Assembly (NCBI RefSeq): GCF_024295805.1
Contig: NZ_JANCLX010000035.1
Coordinates: 1 to 64,000 of the forward strand
Source of the DNA: Streptomyces cucumeris
GTDB taxonomy: Bacteria; Actinomycetota; Actinomycetes; Streptomycetales; Streptomycetaceae
Length of the DNA stretch: 64,000 bases
Direction of reading: 5' to 3'
Under the pieces are notes generated by a model, which saw only the letters and a program-made list of their open reading frames with translations, was not told where the DNA came from and ran no database searches. The position numbers and the translations under genes were made by a program. Positions 55,503-63,642 of the stretch are shown here, piece by piece (the stretch's first letter is position 1; each line of letters opens with the position of its first letter).

Positions 55503-56017
55503 CTCTGCTCCTCCTCCAGGTCCTCCTGGCAGCGCTCCAGCCAGTCGAGGTCGGCCTGGAGGTGCAGCATGGCTCCCTCTATGAGGAGCTGGGGGATCCT
55601 GTTGTCCCGTTCCTCGGCCGCGGCCAGTTTGGACAGGTCGCGCATGGCATTCAGATAGTGCCGGCGCTGCTTGTTGATCAGGCCGATCTGGTCGACGTCC
55701 CCGGTCTGGGGGGCGAGGGCGAGCTTCATGAAGAACTCGTCCCGTACCCGCGGCTCATCCGTCGGCTCCTCGAACCATAGGGCCAACGCTTCGCGTCCGG
55801 CGTCGGTGAGCCGGTAGATGCGCTTGTTGGGCCGGGTCGACTGGGCAACATCCTCGCCCTCGATCAGACCGGACTTCTGGAGCCGGTTGAGAGTGACGTA
55901 GATTTGTCCGATGTTGGGCTGAGGGTACGCCGAGCCCAGGAGCTTCTCAAGGGCCTGCTTGAGCTCGTAGCCGTGGGCCGGTCCGCGCGAGAGTAGCGCC
56001 AGCAGAGGGAGCCGCAC
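55499..56017 (-). CDS. PadR-family regulator of the FtsX ABC system
   Basis: 172 residues from GTG 56017, with GAGGAGGG upstream. The N-terminal winged helix reads LLALLSRGPAHGYELKQALEKLL and GQIYVTLNRLQKSGLI; the C-terminal helical Vir-type dimer domain follows (about 95-170). PadR proteins usually repress the adjacent exporter and themselves. The ATGA overlap with the ATPase gene makes a three-gene operon padR-ATPase-permease. Confidence 0.93.
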   Translation of the reverse strand: MRLPLLALLSRGPAHGYELKQALEKLLGSAYPQPNIGQIYVTLNRLQKSGLIEGEDVAQSTRPNKRIYRLTDAGREALALWFEEPTDEPRVRDEFFMKLALAPQTGDVDQIGLINKQRRHYLNAMRDLSKLAAAEERDNRIPQLLIEGAMLHLQADLDWLERCQEDLEEEQR

Positions 56018-56043
56018 CCCTGCCCTCCTCAGCCGTGCCGTAC

Positions 56044-56061
56044 ATGTCCGTTAGGGACCAT
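56044..56061. promoter_or_regulatory. possible PadR operator
   Basis: ATGTCC-GTTAGG-GACCAT is an imperfect inverted repeat (ATG/CAT and GTCC/GGAC) 27 bp upstream of the padR start in the divergent region with the solute-binding-protein gene. PadR operators are often ATGT/ACAT palindromes, so this is the best local candidate. Confidence 0.35.
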
Positions 56062-56191
56062 TTCCGACTGTGTGCCGGATCGCCCTTGTATCTTCCTGCA
56101 ACGTCTAGTATCCCGCATGCCTAACAGGTATACAGGTGGCCGGATGCCGGTCTCCGGATCCGACCGGTTACGCGCGCGCAAGGAGGGACCG

Positions 56192-57472
56192 ATGCGGTGG
56201 ACACACGCCGCCGGCAGAACCCTCCTCGTCACCGCCCTGCTGGTGGCCGGACAGGCGGGCGCGCGGGGTCCCGGCGGAGCGCCGACGGCCGCCGACGGGG
56301 GCGGCCGCGGACCGATCACCCTGGTCACCGGCGGTGATCTCACCAGCTATCTGCGCGGTGTGCTGGACGGCTGGAACCGCAAGCACCCGGCGGAGAAGGT
56401 CACGCTGATCGAGCTGCCGGACGCCGCCGACGAGGTGCGCGCGCAGATGGTCAGCGGGCTGCGCTCCGGGAGCGACCGCTTCGATGTGCTCAACATCGAC
56501 GTGGCGTGGACCTCGGAGTTCGCCGCGGCGGGCTGGATCTCCCCGCTGAACGCCGACCGCTTCCCGCTGGACCGCTTCCTGCCCCCGGTGGTGGACACCG
56601 CCACCTTCGGCGGGCGGCTGCGCGCGGTGCCGTATGTGACCAACGCGGCGCTGCTCTACTACCGCAAGGACGTGCTCGCCCAGGAGCATGAGAAACCGCC
56701 CCGGACCTGGGCCGAGCTCAGACGCCTGGCCAAGACCGCCGCCCCGGCCCACGGGCTGGACGGCTACGCGGGCCAGTTCCTGCCGTACGAGGGGCTGACC
56801 ACCAATGTCACCGAGGCGGTGCAGTCGGCGGGCGGCACGATCCTCGGCGACGAGGGCGCCAAGGTCACCGTGGACTCCGCGGCCACCCGCCGGGCGCTGG
56901 ACTTCCTGACCGGCGGGGTGCGGGACGGCTGGATACCCAAGGAGGCCCTCCGCTACAAGGAGGAGGAGTCGCGGCGGGCGTTCCAGAACGGCCGGCTGCT
57001 GTTCCTGCGCAACTGGCCCTATGTGTACTCACTGGCCAACGCCCCGTCCTCGCCCGTCGCCGGGAAGGTCGGCGCGGTCCCGCTGCCGGGCCCGGACGGC
57101 CCCGGCTCCGGCGTCCTGGGCGGCTCCAACCTCGCCGTCAACGCGCAATCCCGGCACCAGAAGTCGGCCACCGATCTGATCGCCTATCTGACCAGCGAGG
57201 CGGTCCAGCGCCGGGTCCTCACCGAGGGGGCACTGCCGCCGGTGTGGGCCGATCTGTACACCGATCCCGCGCTGGTGCGGAAGTACCCGTATCTGCCGAC
57301 GCTCCGCAAGGGTGTGCTCGCGGCCAAACCGCGCCCCAAGAGCCCCCGCTACGACCAGGTGAGCCTGACCGTGCAGGCCGTGGTGCACGACGCGCTGGCG
57401 CAGCGGCAGTCCACCGAGCAGACGGTCACCCGGCTGCGGCGCGAGCTCGGCGACGTCGTCCGCACGGACTGA
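56192..57472 (+). CDS. orphan extracellular sugar-binding protein lacking lipobox Cys
   Basis: 426 residues from ATG 56192 with AAGGAGGG upstream. It is a cluster-type solute-binding protein of carbohydrate ABC systems (GGDLTSYLRGVLDGWNRKHP, FDVLNIDVAWTSEFAAAGWI, GKVGAVPLPGPDGPGSGVLGG). The signal sequence reads LLVAGQAG: exactly where a lipobox Cys would be (LVAG-C), residue 21 is Gln. It should therefore be secreted or remain tethered by an uncleaved signal. No permease or ATPase is directly adjacent; a full sugar operon starts 220 bp downstream. The sugar is unknown; family likeness suggests a trehalose/maltose type. Confidence 0.85.
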   Translation: MRWTHAAGRTLLVTALLVAGQAGARGPGGAPTAADGGGRGPITLVTGGDLTSYLRGVLDGWNRKHPAEKVTLIELPDAADEVRAQMVSGLRSGSDRFDVLNIDVAWTSEFAAAGWISPLNADRFPLDRFLPPVVDTATFGGRLRAVPYVTNAALLYYRKDVLAQEHEKPPRTWAELRRLAKTAAPAHGLDGYAGQFLPYEGLTTNVTEAVQSAGGTILGDEGAKVTVDSAATRRALDFLTGGVRDGWIPKEALRYKEEESRRAFQNGRLLFLRNWPYVYSLANAPSSPVAGKVGAVPLPGPDGPGSGVLGGSNLAVNAQSRHQKSATDLIAYLTSEAVQRRVLTEGALPPVWADLYTDPALVRKYPYLPTLRKGVLAAKPRPKSPRYDQVSLTVQAVVHDALAQRQSTEQTVTRLRRELGDVVRTD

Positions 57473-57509
57473 CCCTCCGGACCGTCCCGCCCGTCAGCGA
57501 GACCCTTTC

Positions 57510-57630
57510 CTACTTACCCGTTAAGTAGCTCAGTCGCGCTCCGGCGATGGATAAAACAACGCAAAACCGGACAGTGCTTCGCTACTTCTGTGATTTTCGT
57601 TGACACCCGTTCGCAACGCTTACTTAACAT
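57510..57630 (+). promoter_or_regulatory. promoter region of the alpha-glucoside operon
   Basis: TTGACA (57600-57605) and TAACAT (57625-57630), 19 bp apart, form a candidate promoter 63 bp before the GH13 gene. Upstream is a perfect inverted repeat CTACTTA-N5-TAAGTAG (57510-57528). The TACTTA half recurs at 57621 over the -10, and the palindrome ATGCATGCAT lies at 57628-57637. These suggest a repressor controlling the operon. None matches the usual MalR or DasR boxes. Confidence 0.55.
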
Positions 57631-57692
57631 GCATGCATAACAGCCGACGATGGCGTGCGGCGCACGCCCGCTGAGAACGGGTAAACGGCACG

Positions 57693-59384
57693 ATGCTCAC
57701 AGCCACGGCCGCGAACGGCCCCTCACCGTCCCCTGCGGACCTCGCGCAGCGGCACTGGTGGCGCGACGCGGTGATCTACCAGGTCTACATCCGCAGCTTT
57801 CTGGACAGCACCGGTGACGGCATAGGCGATCTGGCGGGGGTCCGCGCCGGACTTCCCTACCTCAAGAAGCTGGGCGTGGACGGGATCTGGCTGAGCCCGT
57901 TCTACCCCTCGCCCCAGCACGACCACGGCTATGACGTCGCCGACTACCGCGAGGTGGACCCGGTCTACGGCGACCTCGCCGAGTTCGACAGCGTGGTGGC
58001 CGACGCCCACCGGCTGGGCATGAAGATCCTGGTCGACATCGTCCCCAACCACTGCTCCAGCGAGCACCCCTGGTTCCGGGCCGCGCTGGCGGGCGCCCCC
58101 GGCGGCCCGGAGCGGGAGTACTTCCACTTCGCCGACGGCCGCGGGGAGAACGGCGAACTGCCGCCCAACAACTGGCGCGCGATGTTCGGCGGCCCCGCCT
58201 GGTCCCGGATCCGGGAGGCCGATGGCAGCGAGGGCCAGTGGTACCTCCACCTGTTCACCCCCGAGCAGCCCGACCTCAACTGGCGCAACCCGGCGGTCGG
58301 CGAGTACTTCCTCGACGTCCTGCGGTTCTGGCTGGACCGCGGTGTCGACGGCTTCCGCATCGATGTGGCCGCGGGCCTCTTCCGCCACCCCGAGCTCCCC
58401 GACTCCCCCGACCCGGAGGCCGATGAGCGCACCCGCGACTCGGTCAACCCGCTGGCCTGGAACCAGCCCGAGGTGCACCAGGTGTGGCGGGACTGGCGCG
58501 CGCTGTGCGACGAGTACGCGGAAGCCGACGGCCACGACCGGCTGCTGGTCGGCGAGGTGTCGGTGCCCACCGCCCGGGAGCACGCCGCCTACGTCCGCCC
58601 CGACGAGCTGCACCAGGCGTTCTTCTTCCACCTGCTCAGCGCCCGCTGGGACGTGGACGCCTTCAAGAACACCATCACCGAGGCGCTGCGCGACATCGCT
58701 GGCACCGGCTCCACCGTCACCTGGGTGCTCAACAACCACGACCAGGTCAGGACCGTGACCCGGTACGCCTCCGGCCCGGCCGGCGAGGGCGACACCACCA
58801 CCGACCACGGCCCCGCGCGGGCCCGCGCCGCCGCCCTGCTGATGCTGGCGCTGCCCGGCGCCGCCTACGTCTACCAGGGCGAGGAACTGGGCCTGCCCGA
58901 GGTGCTGGACCTGCCCGACGAGGTGCTCACCGACCCGATCTTCCGCCGCACCGGCAGCCGTCGGCACGTCCGGGACGGCTGCCGGGTGCCGCTGCCCTGG
59001 TCCGGGCTGGCCTCCCCGTTCGGCTTCACCCCCGCCGAGGGCGGCGCCCGGCCGTGGCTGCCGCAGCCCGAGTGGTTCGCCGAGCACGCCACCGACCGGG
59101 CGCTGGCCGACACCCGCTCCTTCTGGCACCTCTACCGCGACGGCCTGCATCTGCGCCGCAGCCTCCCCCAGCTCGGCGAGGGCGGACTGCGCTGGCTGGA
59201 GACCCCGCCCGAGGTGCTCGCCTTCGTCCGGGGCGACGGTCTGGTGTGCGCCGTGAACTTCGGCACCGAACCGGCCCCCGCCCCGGTCTCCGGACCTCCC
59301 CTGCTGGCCAGCGGCGACTGCCCGGCCGGCATCCTCCCCGGCTCCACCGCCGCCTGGTGGATCAGCGACATCGACCCCCGATGA
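57693..59384 (+). CDS. GH13 alpha-glucosidase / oligo-1,6-glucosidase type
   Basis: 563-residue GH13 enzyme without a signal peptide, so cytoplasmic. The (beta/alpha)8 barrel starts WWRDAVIYQVYIRSFLDSTGDGIGD (typical of the oligosaccharide-acting subfamily, split by GDGIGDLAGV). Catalytic residues: Asp nucleophile in GFRIDVAAG, Glu acid/base in LLVGEVSVP and Asp transition-state residue in LNNHDQVR. It should split imported maltose-like or isomaltose-like sugars to glucose. The binding protein and permease genes follow in the same direction. Start ATG 57693 has a weak ribosome site. Confidence 0.92.
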   Translation: MLTATAANGPSPSPADLAQRHWWRDAVIYQVYIRSFLDSTGDGIGDLAGVRAGLPYLKKLGVDGIWLSPFYPSPQHDHGYDVADYREVDPVYGDLAEFDSVVADAHRLGMKILVDIVPNHCSSEHPWFRAALAGAPGGPEREYFHFADGRGENGELPPNNWRAMFGGPAWSRIREADGSEGQWYLHLFTPEQPDLNWRNPAVGEYFLDVLRFWLDRGVDGFRIDVAAGLFRHPELPDSPDPEADERTRDSVNPLAWNQPEVHQVWRDWRALCDEYAEADGHDRLLVGEVSVPTAREHAAYVRPDELHQAFFFHLLSARWDVDAFKNTITEALRDIAGTGSTVTWVLNNHDQVRTVTRYASGPAGEGDTTTDHGPARARAAALLMLALPGAAYVYQGEELGLPEVLDLPDEVLTDPIFRRTGSRRHVRDGCRVPLPWSGLASPFGFTPAEGGARPWLPQPEWFAEHATDRALADTRSFWHLYRDGLHLRRSLPQLGEGGLRWLETPPEVLAFVRGDGLVCAVNFGTEPAPAPVSGPPLLASGDCPAGILPGSTAAWWISDIDPR

Positions 59385-59407
59385 CCTCCCGCGAAAGGAC
59401 TTCCACG

Positions 59408-60724
59408 ATGAGACGAATAATCACCGCGACCGCCACCGTCCTCGGCCTGGCGCTGACCGCGACCGCCTGTGGCGGCGGCGACGACGACTCCGCCAAGGGC
59501 GAGCAGAAGCTCAAGGGCCAGACCGTGAACGTGGCGGGGGTCTGGACCGGTGTGGAGATGAAGAACTTCAAGAAGGTGCTGGACGCCTTCTCGGAGAAGA
59601 CCGGCGCCAAGACCAACTTCGTGCCCACCGGTGACAACGTCTCCACCGTCATCGGCAGCAAGATCGAGGGCGGCAAGGCCCCCGACGTGGTGATGGTGCC
59701 GCAGGTCGGCGTGCTCAAGCAGTTCGCCAAGAAGGGCTGGCTCACCCCGCTGTCGAAGAAGGTCGGCGAGAAGGCCGGGGCCACCTTCGCCACCGTGTGG
59801 AAGAAGTACGGCACCGTCGACAACACGTACTACGGCCTGTACTTCAAGGCGACCCACAAGTCCACGGTCTGGTACACCCCGCAGTCGTTCGAGCAGGCCG
59901 GGGTGCAGCCGCCGAAGAGCTACGACGAGATGCTCAAGACGGCCAAGACCGTCTCCGACTCCGGGACGCCCGCCTTCTCCGTCGGCGGCGAGGACGGCTG
60001 GACCCTCACCGACTGGTTCGAGAACATCTACCTCTCGCAGGCCGGTCCGGAGATGTACGACAAGCTGGCCTCCCACAGCATCCCGTGGACCGACCCCAGC
60101 GTGGTCAAGGCGCTGACCACCCTGGGCAAGCTGTTCGGCGACAAGAACCTGGTCTCCGGGGGCAGCGCGGAGGCGCTGCGCACCGACTTCCCCGAGTCGG
60201 TGGAGAACGTCTTCGGCAGCGAGCCCAAGGCGGGCATGGTCTACGAGGGCGACTTCGTGGGCGGTCTGATCTCCGGCCAGTTCCACAAGAAGCTCGGCGA
60301 GGAAGCCCGGTTCTTCCCCTTCCCCGCGGTGGACGGCAAGAAGGCCCCGGTGGTCAGCGGCGGTGACGCGGCCGTGGTGCTCAAGGCGGGCAAGAACCAG
60401 AAGGCCGCCATGGCGTTCCTGGAGTACCTGGCGAGCCCCGAGGCCGCCGCGGTGTGGGCCGAGGCGGGCGGTTTCGTCTCCCCCAACACCAACCTCAAGC
60501 CCACCGCGTACAAGGACGAGACCACCCGCGCGATCGCCGAATCGCTGGTCGACGCCGGGGACAGTGTCCGGTTCGACATGTCGGACCAGGCCCCGGCCGC
60601 CTTCGGCGGGACCGTGGGCACCGGTGAGTGGAAGATCCTCCAGGACTTCCTGAAGAGCCCGTCGGACGCGAAGGGCACCGCGCGCAAGCTCGAGGCCGCC
60701 GCGGCCAAGGCGTACAAGGACTGA
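59408..60724 (+). CDS. alpha-glucoside-binding lipoprotein
   Basis: 438 residues from ATG 59408 (GAAAGGA upstream). The signal sequence ends with a lipobox-like TATAC, lipid-attached Cys21, followed by GGGDDDSAKG. The mature protein is a carbohydrate solute-binding protein (NVAGVWTGVEMKNFKKVLDAF, VPTGDNVSTVIGSKIEGGKAPDVV). It resembles alpha-glucoside (AglE-type) receptors. It lies 23 bp after the GH13 gene and its stop touches the MalF-like permease start. Confidence 0.92.
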   Translation: MRRIITATATVLGLALTATACGGGDDDSAKGEQKLKGQTVNVAGVWTGVEMKNFKKVLDAFSEKTGAKTNFVPTGDNVSTVIGSKIEGGKAPDVVMVPQVGVLKQFAKKGWLTPLSKKVGEKAGATFATVWKKYGTVDNTYYGLYFKATHKSTVWYTPQSFEQAGVQPPKSYDEMLKTAKTVSDSGTPAFSVGGEDGWTLTDWFENIYLSQAGPEMYDKLASHSIPWTDPSVVKALTTLGKLFGDKNLVSGGSAEALRTDFPESVENVFGSEPKAGMVYEGDFVGGLISGQFHKKLGEEARFFPFPAVDGKKAPVVSGGDAAVVLKAGKNQKAAMAFLEYLASPEAAAVWAEAGGFVSPNTNLKPTAYKDETTRAIAESLVDAGDSVRFDMSDQAPAAFGGTVGTGEWKILQDFLKSPSDAKGTARKLEAAAAKAYKD

Positions 60725-62104
60725 GTGCCCGTCATGTCTGCCACTGTCCGCAAGGTGCTGCCCGCGAACGCGGGCAGCACCCCGTCCGGGCCCACGCCCC
60801 GGAGCCGCGCGGCCCGCCGCAGGAAGCTGGTCTCGCTGGGCTTCCTGCTGCCCGCGCTGCTCCTGCTGGGCTCCCTGGTCGCCTATCCCATCCTGTTCTC
60901 GGTCGGGCGCAGCTTCTTCGACGCCTCGGGCGACACCTTCGTCGGTGCCGACAACTACACCGAGATGTTCCAGGACCCGGCGACGACGAAGGCGATCCGC
61001 AACAGCGCGATCTGGGTCATCGTGGCCCCGGTCCTGCTCACCGGGCTCGGTCTGATCCTCGCGGTGCTCTCCGAGAAGATCCGCTGGGCGACCGCCTTCA
61101 AGCTGCTGATGTTCATGCCGATGGCGATCTCCTTCCTCGCCGCGGGCATCATCTTCCGCGTCGCCTACGAGGCGGACCCCGAGCGGGGTGTGCTGAACGC
61201 GATGACCGTCGGCGTCCACGACGCCTTCTCCGGGGACACCAAGGGCTATCCGACGGCCCACCCCCAGAACCCGCGGACCATCCCGGCGCAGAAGGACGGT
61301 TCGTACCGCACGGCGAAGTCCGTCTCCCCCGGGGACACGGCCGACCTCGGTCTCGTCGGCGTACCGCCCAAGGACATTCCCAAGGCGGCCAAGCCCGCCG
61401 CCGCGGCGTCCTCGGCCCCCGCGGCCAAGGGCGAGCTGCGCGGTGTGGTCTTCATCGACTTCACCCTCGGCGGCGGTGGCAAGCCGGGCCGCGTCGACCC
61501 CACCGAACGCGGACTGCCGGGGCTCGCCGTGGAGGCGGTGAAGGGCGGCGAGGTCGTCGCCACCGCCACCACCGGGAACGACGGTACGTACCGCTTCGAG
61601 GACCTGCCGTCCGGCGACTACCACCTGCAACTGCCCCAGAAGGACTTCGCCGAGGCGTACCAGGGGATCTCCTGGCTGGGCCCCTCACTGATCACCCCCG
61701 CGATCATTGGCGCCTATCTGTGGATCTGGACCGGCTTCTCGATGGTGCTCATCGGCGCGGGGCTGGCCTCGCTGCCGCGTGACGCCCTGGAGGCGGCCCG
61801 GATGGACGGTGCCAATGAGTGGCAGATCTTCCGGAAGATCACCGTCCCGCTCCTCAGCCCGGTACTGGGCGTGGTCTTCGTGACCACGGTGATCAATGTG
61901 ATGAAGGTCTTCGACCTCGTCTACATCATCGCGCCGGGGCCGGTGCAGCAGGACGCGAGCGTACTGGCCACCCGGATGTGGCTGGTCTCCTTCGGCGGCG
62001 GCAACAACCAGGGTCTCGGCAGCGCGCTCGGCGTTCTGCTGCTGCTGCTGGTGGTCCCCGCCATGGCCCTCAACATCCGTCGCTTCCGCAGGAGCCAGTC
62101 ATGA
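60725..62104 (+). CDS. MalF-type sugar permease with extracellular SdrD_B-like insert
   Basis: 459 residues. GTG 60725 directly follows the upstream TGA and AAGGA; ATG 60734 is an alternative. It is a binding-protein-dependent permease with the cytoplasmic EAA loop DALEAARMDGANEWQIFRKI and LP motif. Between TM3 and TM4 (about residues 155-318) sits an insert of about 160 residues. Its second half is a Cna_B/SdrD_B-like beta domain (RGVVFIDFTLGGG, TGNDGTYRFEDLPSGDYHL). The place corresponds to the P2 loop of E. coli MalF, which contacts the binding protein. It overlaps malG by 4 bp (ATGA). Confidence 0.9.
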   Translation: MPVMSATVRKVLPANAGSTPSGPTPRSRAARRRKLVSLGFLLPALLLLGSLVAYPILFSVGRSFFDASGDTFVGADNYTEMFQDPATTKAIRNSAIWVIVAPVLLTGLGLILAVLSEKIRWATAFKLLMFMPMAISFLAAGIIFRVAYEADPERGVLNAMTVGVHDAFSGDTKGYPTAHPQNPRTIPAQKDGSYRTAKSVSPGDTADLGLVGVPPKDIPKAAKPAAAASSAPAAKGELRGVVFIDFTLGGGGKPGRVDPTERGLPGLAVEAVKGGEVVATATTGNDGTYRFEDLPSGDYHLQLPQKDFAEAYQGISWLGPSLITPAIIGAYLWIWTGFSMVLIGAGLASLPRDALEAARMDGANEWQIFRKITVPLLSPVLGVVFVTTVINVMKVFDLVYIIAPGPVQQDASVLATRMWLVSFGGGNNQGLGSALGVLLLLLVVPAMALNIRRFRRSQS

Positions 62105-63051
62105 CCCTCTCCGACACCGCCGGGCGGGAACCCGGCGCGTCCGCGGCCGCCCCGGCCACGGCGACGCCCGCGAAGACATCCCCCGCTCCCCGCCGGGCCG
62201 GGCGGGGGCCGGCCGCCTGGCTGGCCAAGAAGCTCAGCAACGGGCTCATCCAGGCGTTCCTGCTGCTGATCGGGCTGATCTGGCTCACCCCGGCGGCCGG
62301 GCTCTTCATGTCCTCGCTGCGTTCGGAGGAGGACAACTCCACCTCCGGCTGGTGGAAGGCGTTCACCAGCCCCAGTTCGCTCTCCTTCGACAACTACCAG
62401 GAACTGCTGAAGCAGTCCGACATGGTCCAGGCGTTCTGGAACACGGTGGCGATCTCCGTCCCCGCCACCGTGCTGGTCGTGGTGATCGCCGCGCTGGCCG
62501 GATACGCCTTCGCCTGGCTGGACTTCCCCGGCCGGGACTGGGTCTTCCTGGTGGTCGTGGCGATGCTGGTGGTGCCGGTGCAGATCGGACTGCTGCCGGT
62601 GTCCAAGCTGTTCGGCTCGCTCGGGCTGTTCGGCTCGATCCCCGGTGTGGTGCTCTTCCACGTCGCCTACGGACTGCCGTTCGCCATCTTCCTGCTCCGC
62701 AACTACTTCGCGGAGATTCCCCGGGAGATGCTGGAGGCGGCCCGGATGGACGGCGGCACCGAGTGGCGGATCTTCACCCGGCTGGTGCTGCCGCTGGGCC
62801 GCCCGGCCATCGCCAGTCTGACCATCTTCCAGTTCCTGTGGGTCTGGAACGACATGCTGGTCGCGCTGATCTTCGCCGACAACGAGTCGCAGCCGCTGAC
62901 CGTGGCGCTGCAGACCCAGACCCGGCAGTTCGGCAGCAACATCGGGGTGCTGGCGCCGGGCGCCTTCCTCTCCCTGATCGTGCCGCTGGTGGTGTTCTTC
63001 GCCTTCCAGAAGCACTTCGTCCAGGGCGTCATGGCGGGGTCGGTGAAGTAA
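62101..63051 (+). CDS. MalG-type sugar permease
   Basis: 316 residues. A Pro/Ala-rich cytoplasmic N-terminus (1-45) precedes six TM helices (about 50-310). The EAA loop REMLEAARMDGGTEWRIFTRLVLP binds the ATPase. Partner of the MalF-like subunit by the ATGA overlap. No ATPase gene follows: the next gene, dtd, is convergent with 19 bp between stops. In Streptomyces such importers share the ATPase MsiK encoded elsewhere. Confidence 0.93.
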   Translation: MTLSDTAGREPGASAAAPATATPAKTSPAPRRAGRGPAAWLAKKLSNGLIQAFLLLIGLIWLTPAAGLFMSSLRSEEDNSTSGWWKAFTSPSSLSFDNYQELLKQSDMVQAFWNTVAISVPATVLVVVIAALAGYAFAWLDFPGRDWVFLVVVAMLVVPVQIGLLPVSKLFGSLGLFGSIPGVVLFHVAYGLPFAIFLLRNYFAEIPREMLEAARMDGGTEWRIFTRLVLPLGRPAIASLTIFQFLWVWNDMLVALIFADNESQPLTVALQTQTRQFGSNIGVLAPGAFLSLIVPLVVFFAFQKHFVQGVMAGSVK

Positions 63052-63070
63052 CCCGGATCTCCGAGACCTC

Positions 63071-63496
63071 TCAGACCTCGACGATCACCGTGAACGGGCC
63101 GTCGTTCGTGAGCGTGACCTTCATGTCCGCTCCGAACCGGCCCGTTTCCACTGTTGCGCCCAGCTCCCGCAGCCGCGCCACGACCTCGTCCACCAGCGGT
63201 TCGGCCACCTCGCCCGGCGCCGCCGCGTTCCAGGTGGGGCGGCGGCCCTTGCGGGCGTCGCCGTAGAGCGTGAACTGGCTGATCACCAGCAGCGGGGCGG
63301 CCAGGTCCGAGCAGGACTTCTCGTCCTCCAGGATCCGCACCGACCACAGTTTGCGGGCGAGCTGGGCCGCCTTCTCGGGGGTGTCGTCATGGGTCACCCC
63401 CACCAGGACGCACAGCCCCGGGCCGACGACCTCCCCGACCGTCTCGCCGTCCACGACGACGCTCGCCCCGTTCACTCTCTGTACCACAGCACGCAT
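63071..63496 (-). CDS. dtd: D-aminoacyl-tRNA deacylase
   Basis: 141 residues from ATG 63496 ([18 protein letters not shown], the canonical start). It hydrolyses D-amino acids, and Gly mischarged on tRNA-Ala, from tRNA. Both active-site motifs are present: SQFTLYGD and the cross-subunit Gly-cisPro motif TNDGPFTV. Length is normal. Convergent with malG and divergent from rsiG. Confidence 0.96.
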   Translation of the reverse strand: MRAVVQRVNGASVVVDGETVGEVVGPGLCVLVGVTHDDTPEKAAQLARKLWSVRILEDEKSCSDLAAPLLVISQFTLYGDARKGRRPTWNAAAPGEVAEPLVDEVVARLRELGATVETGRFGADMKVTLTNDGPFTVIVEV

Positions 63497-63642
63497 ACGG
63501 ACCATCATGCCGTGCGTCCATCCGGGGCCGAACGGGTGGAGAGCCGCTGCACAGGGTGCACCCACGGTGGCACGATGCGTGCAGGCGGTGCAGGTGGGCA
63601 GGAACTGCGGGAACGACGCACCGCTGGAGGGGACGGACAAAA

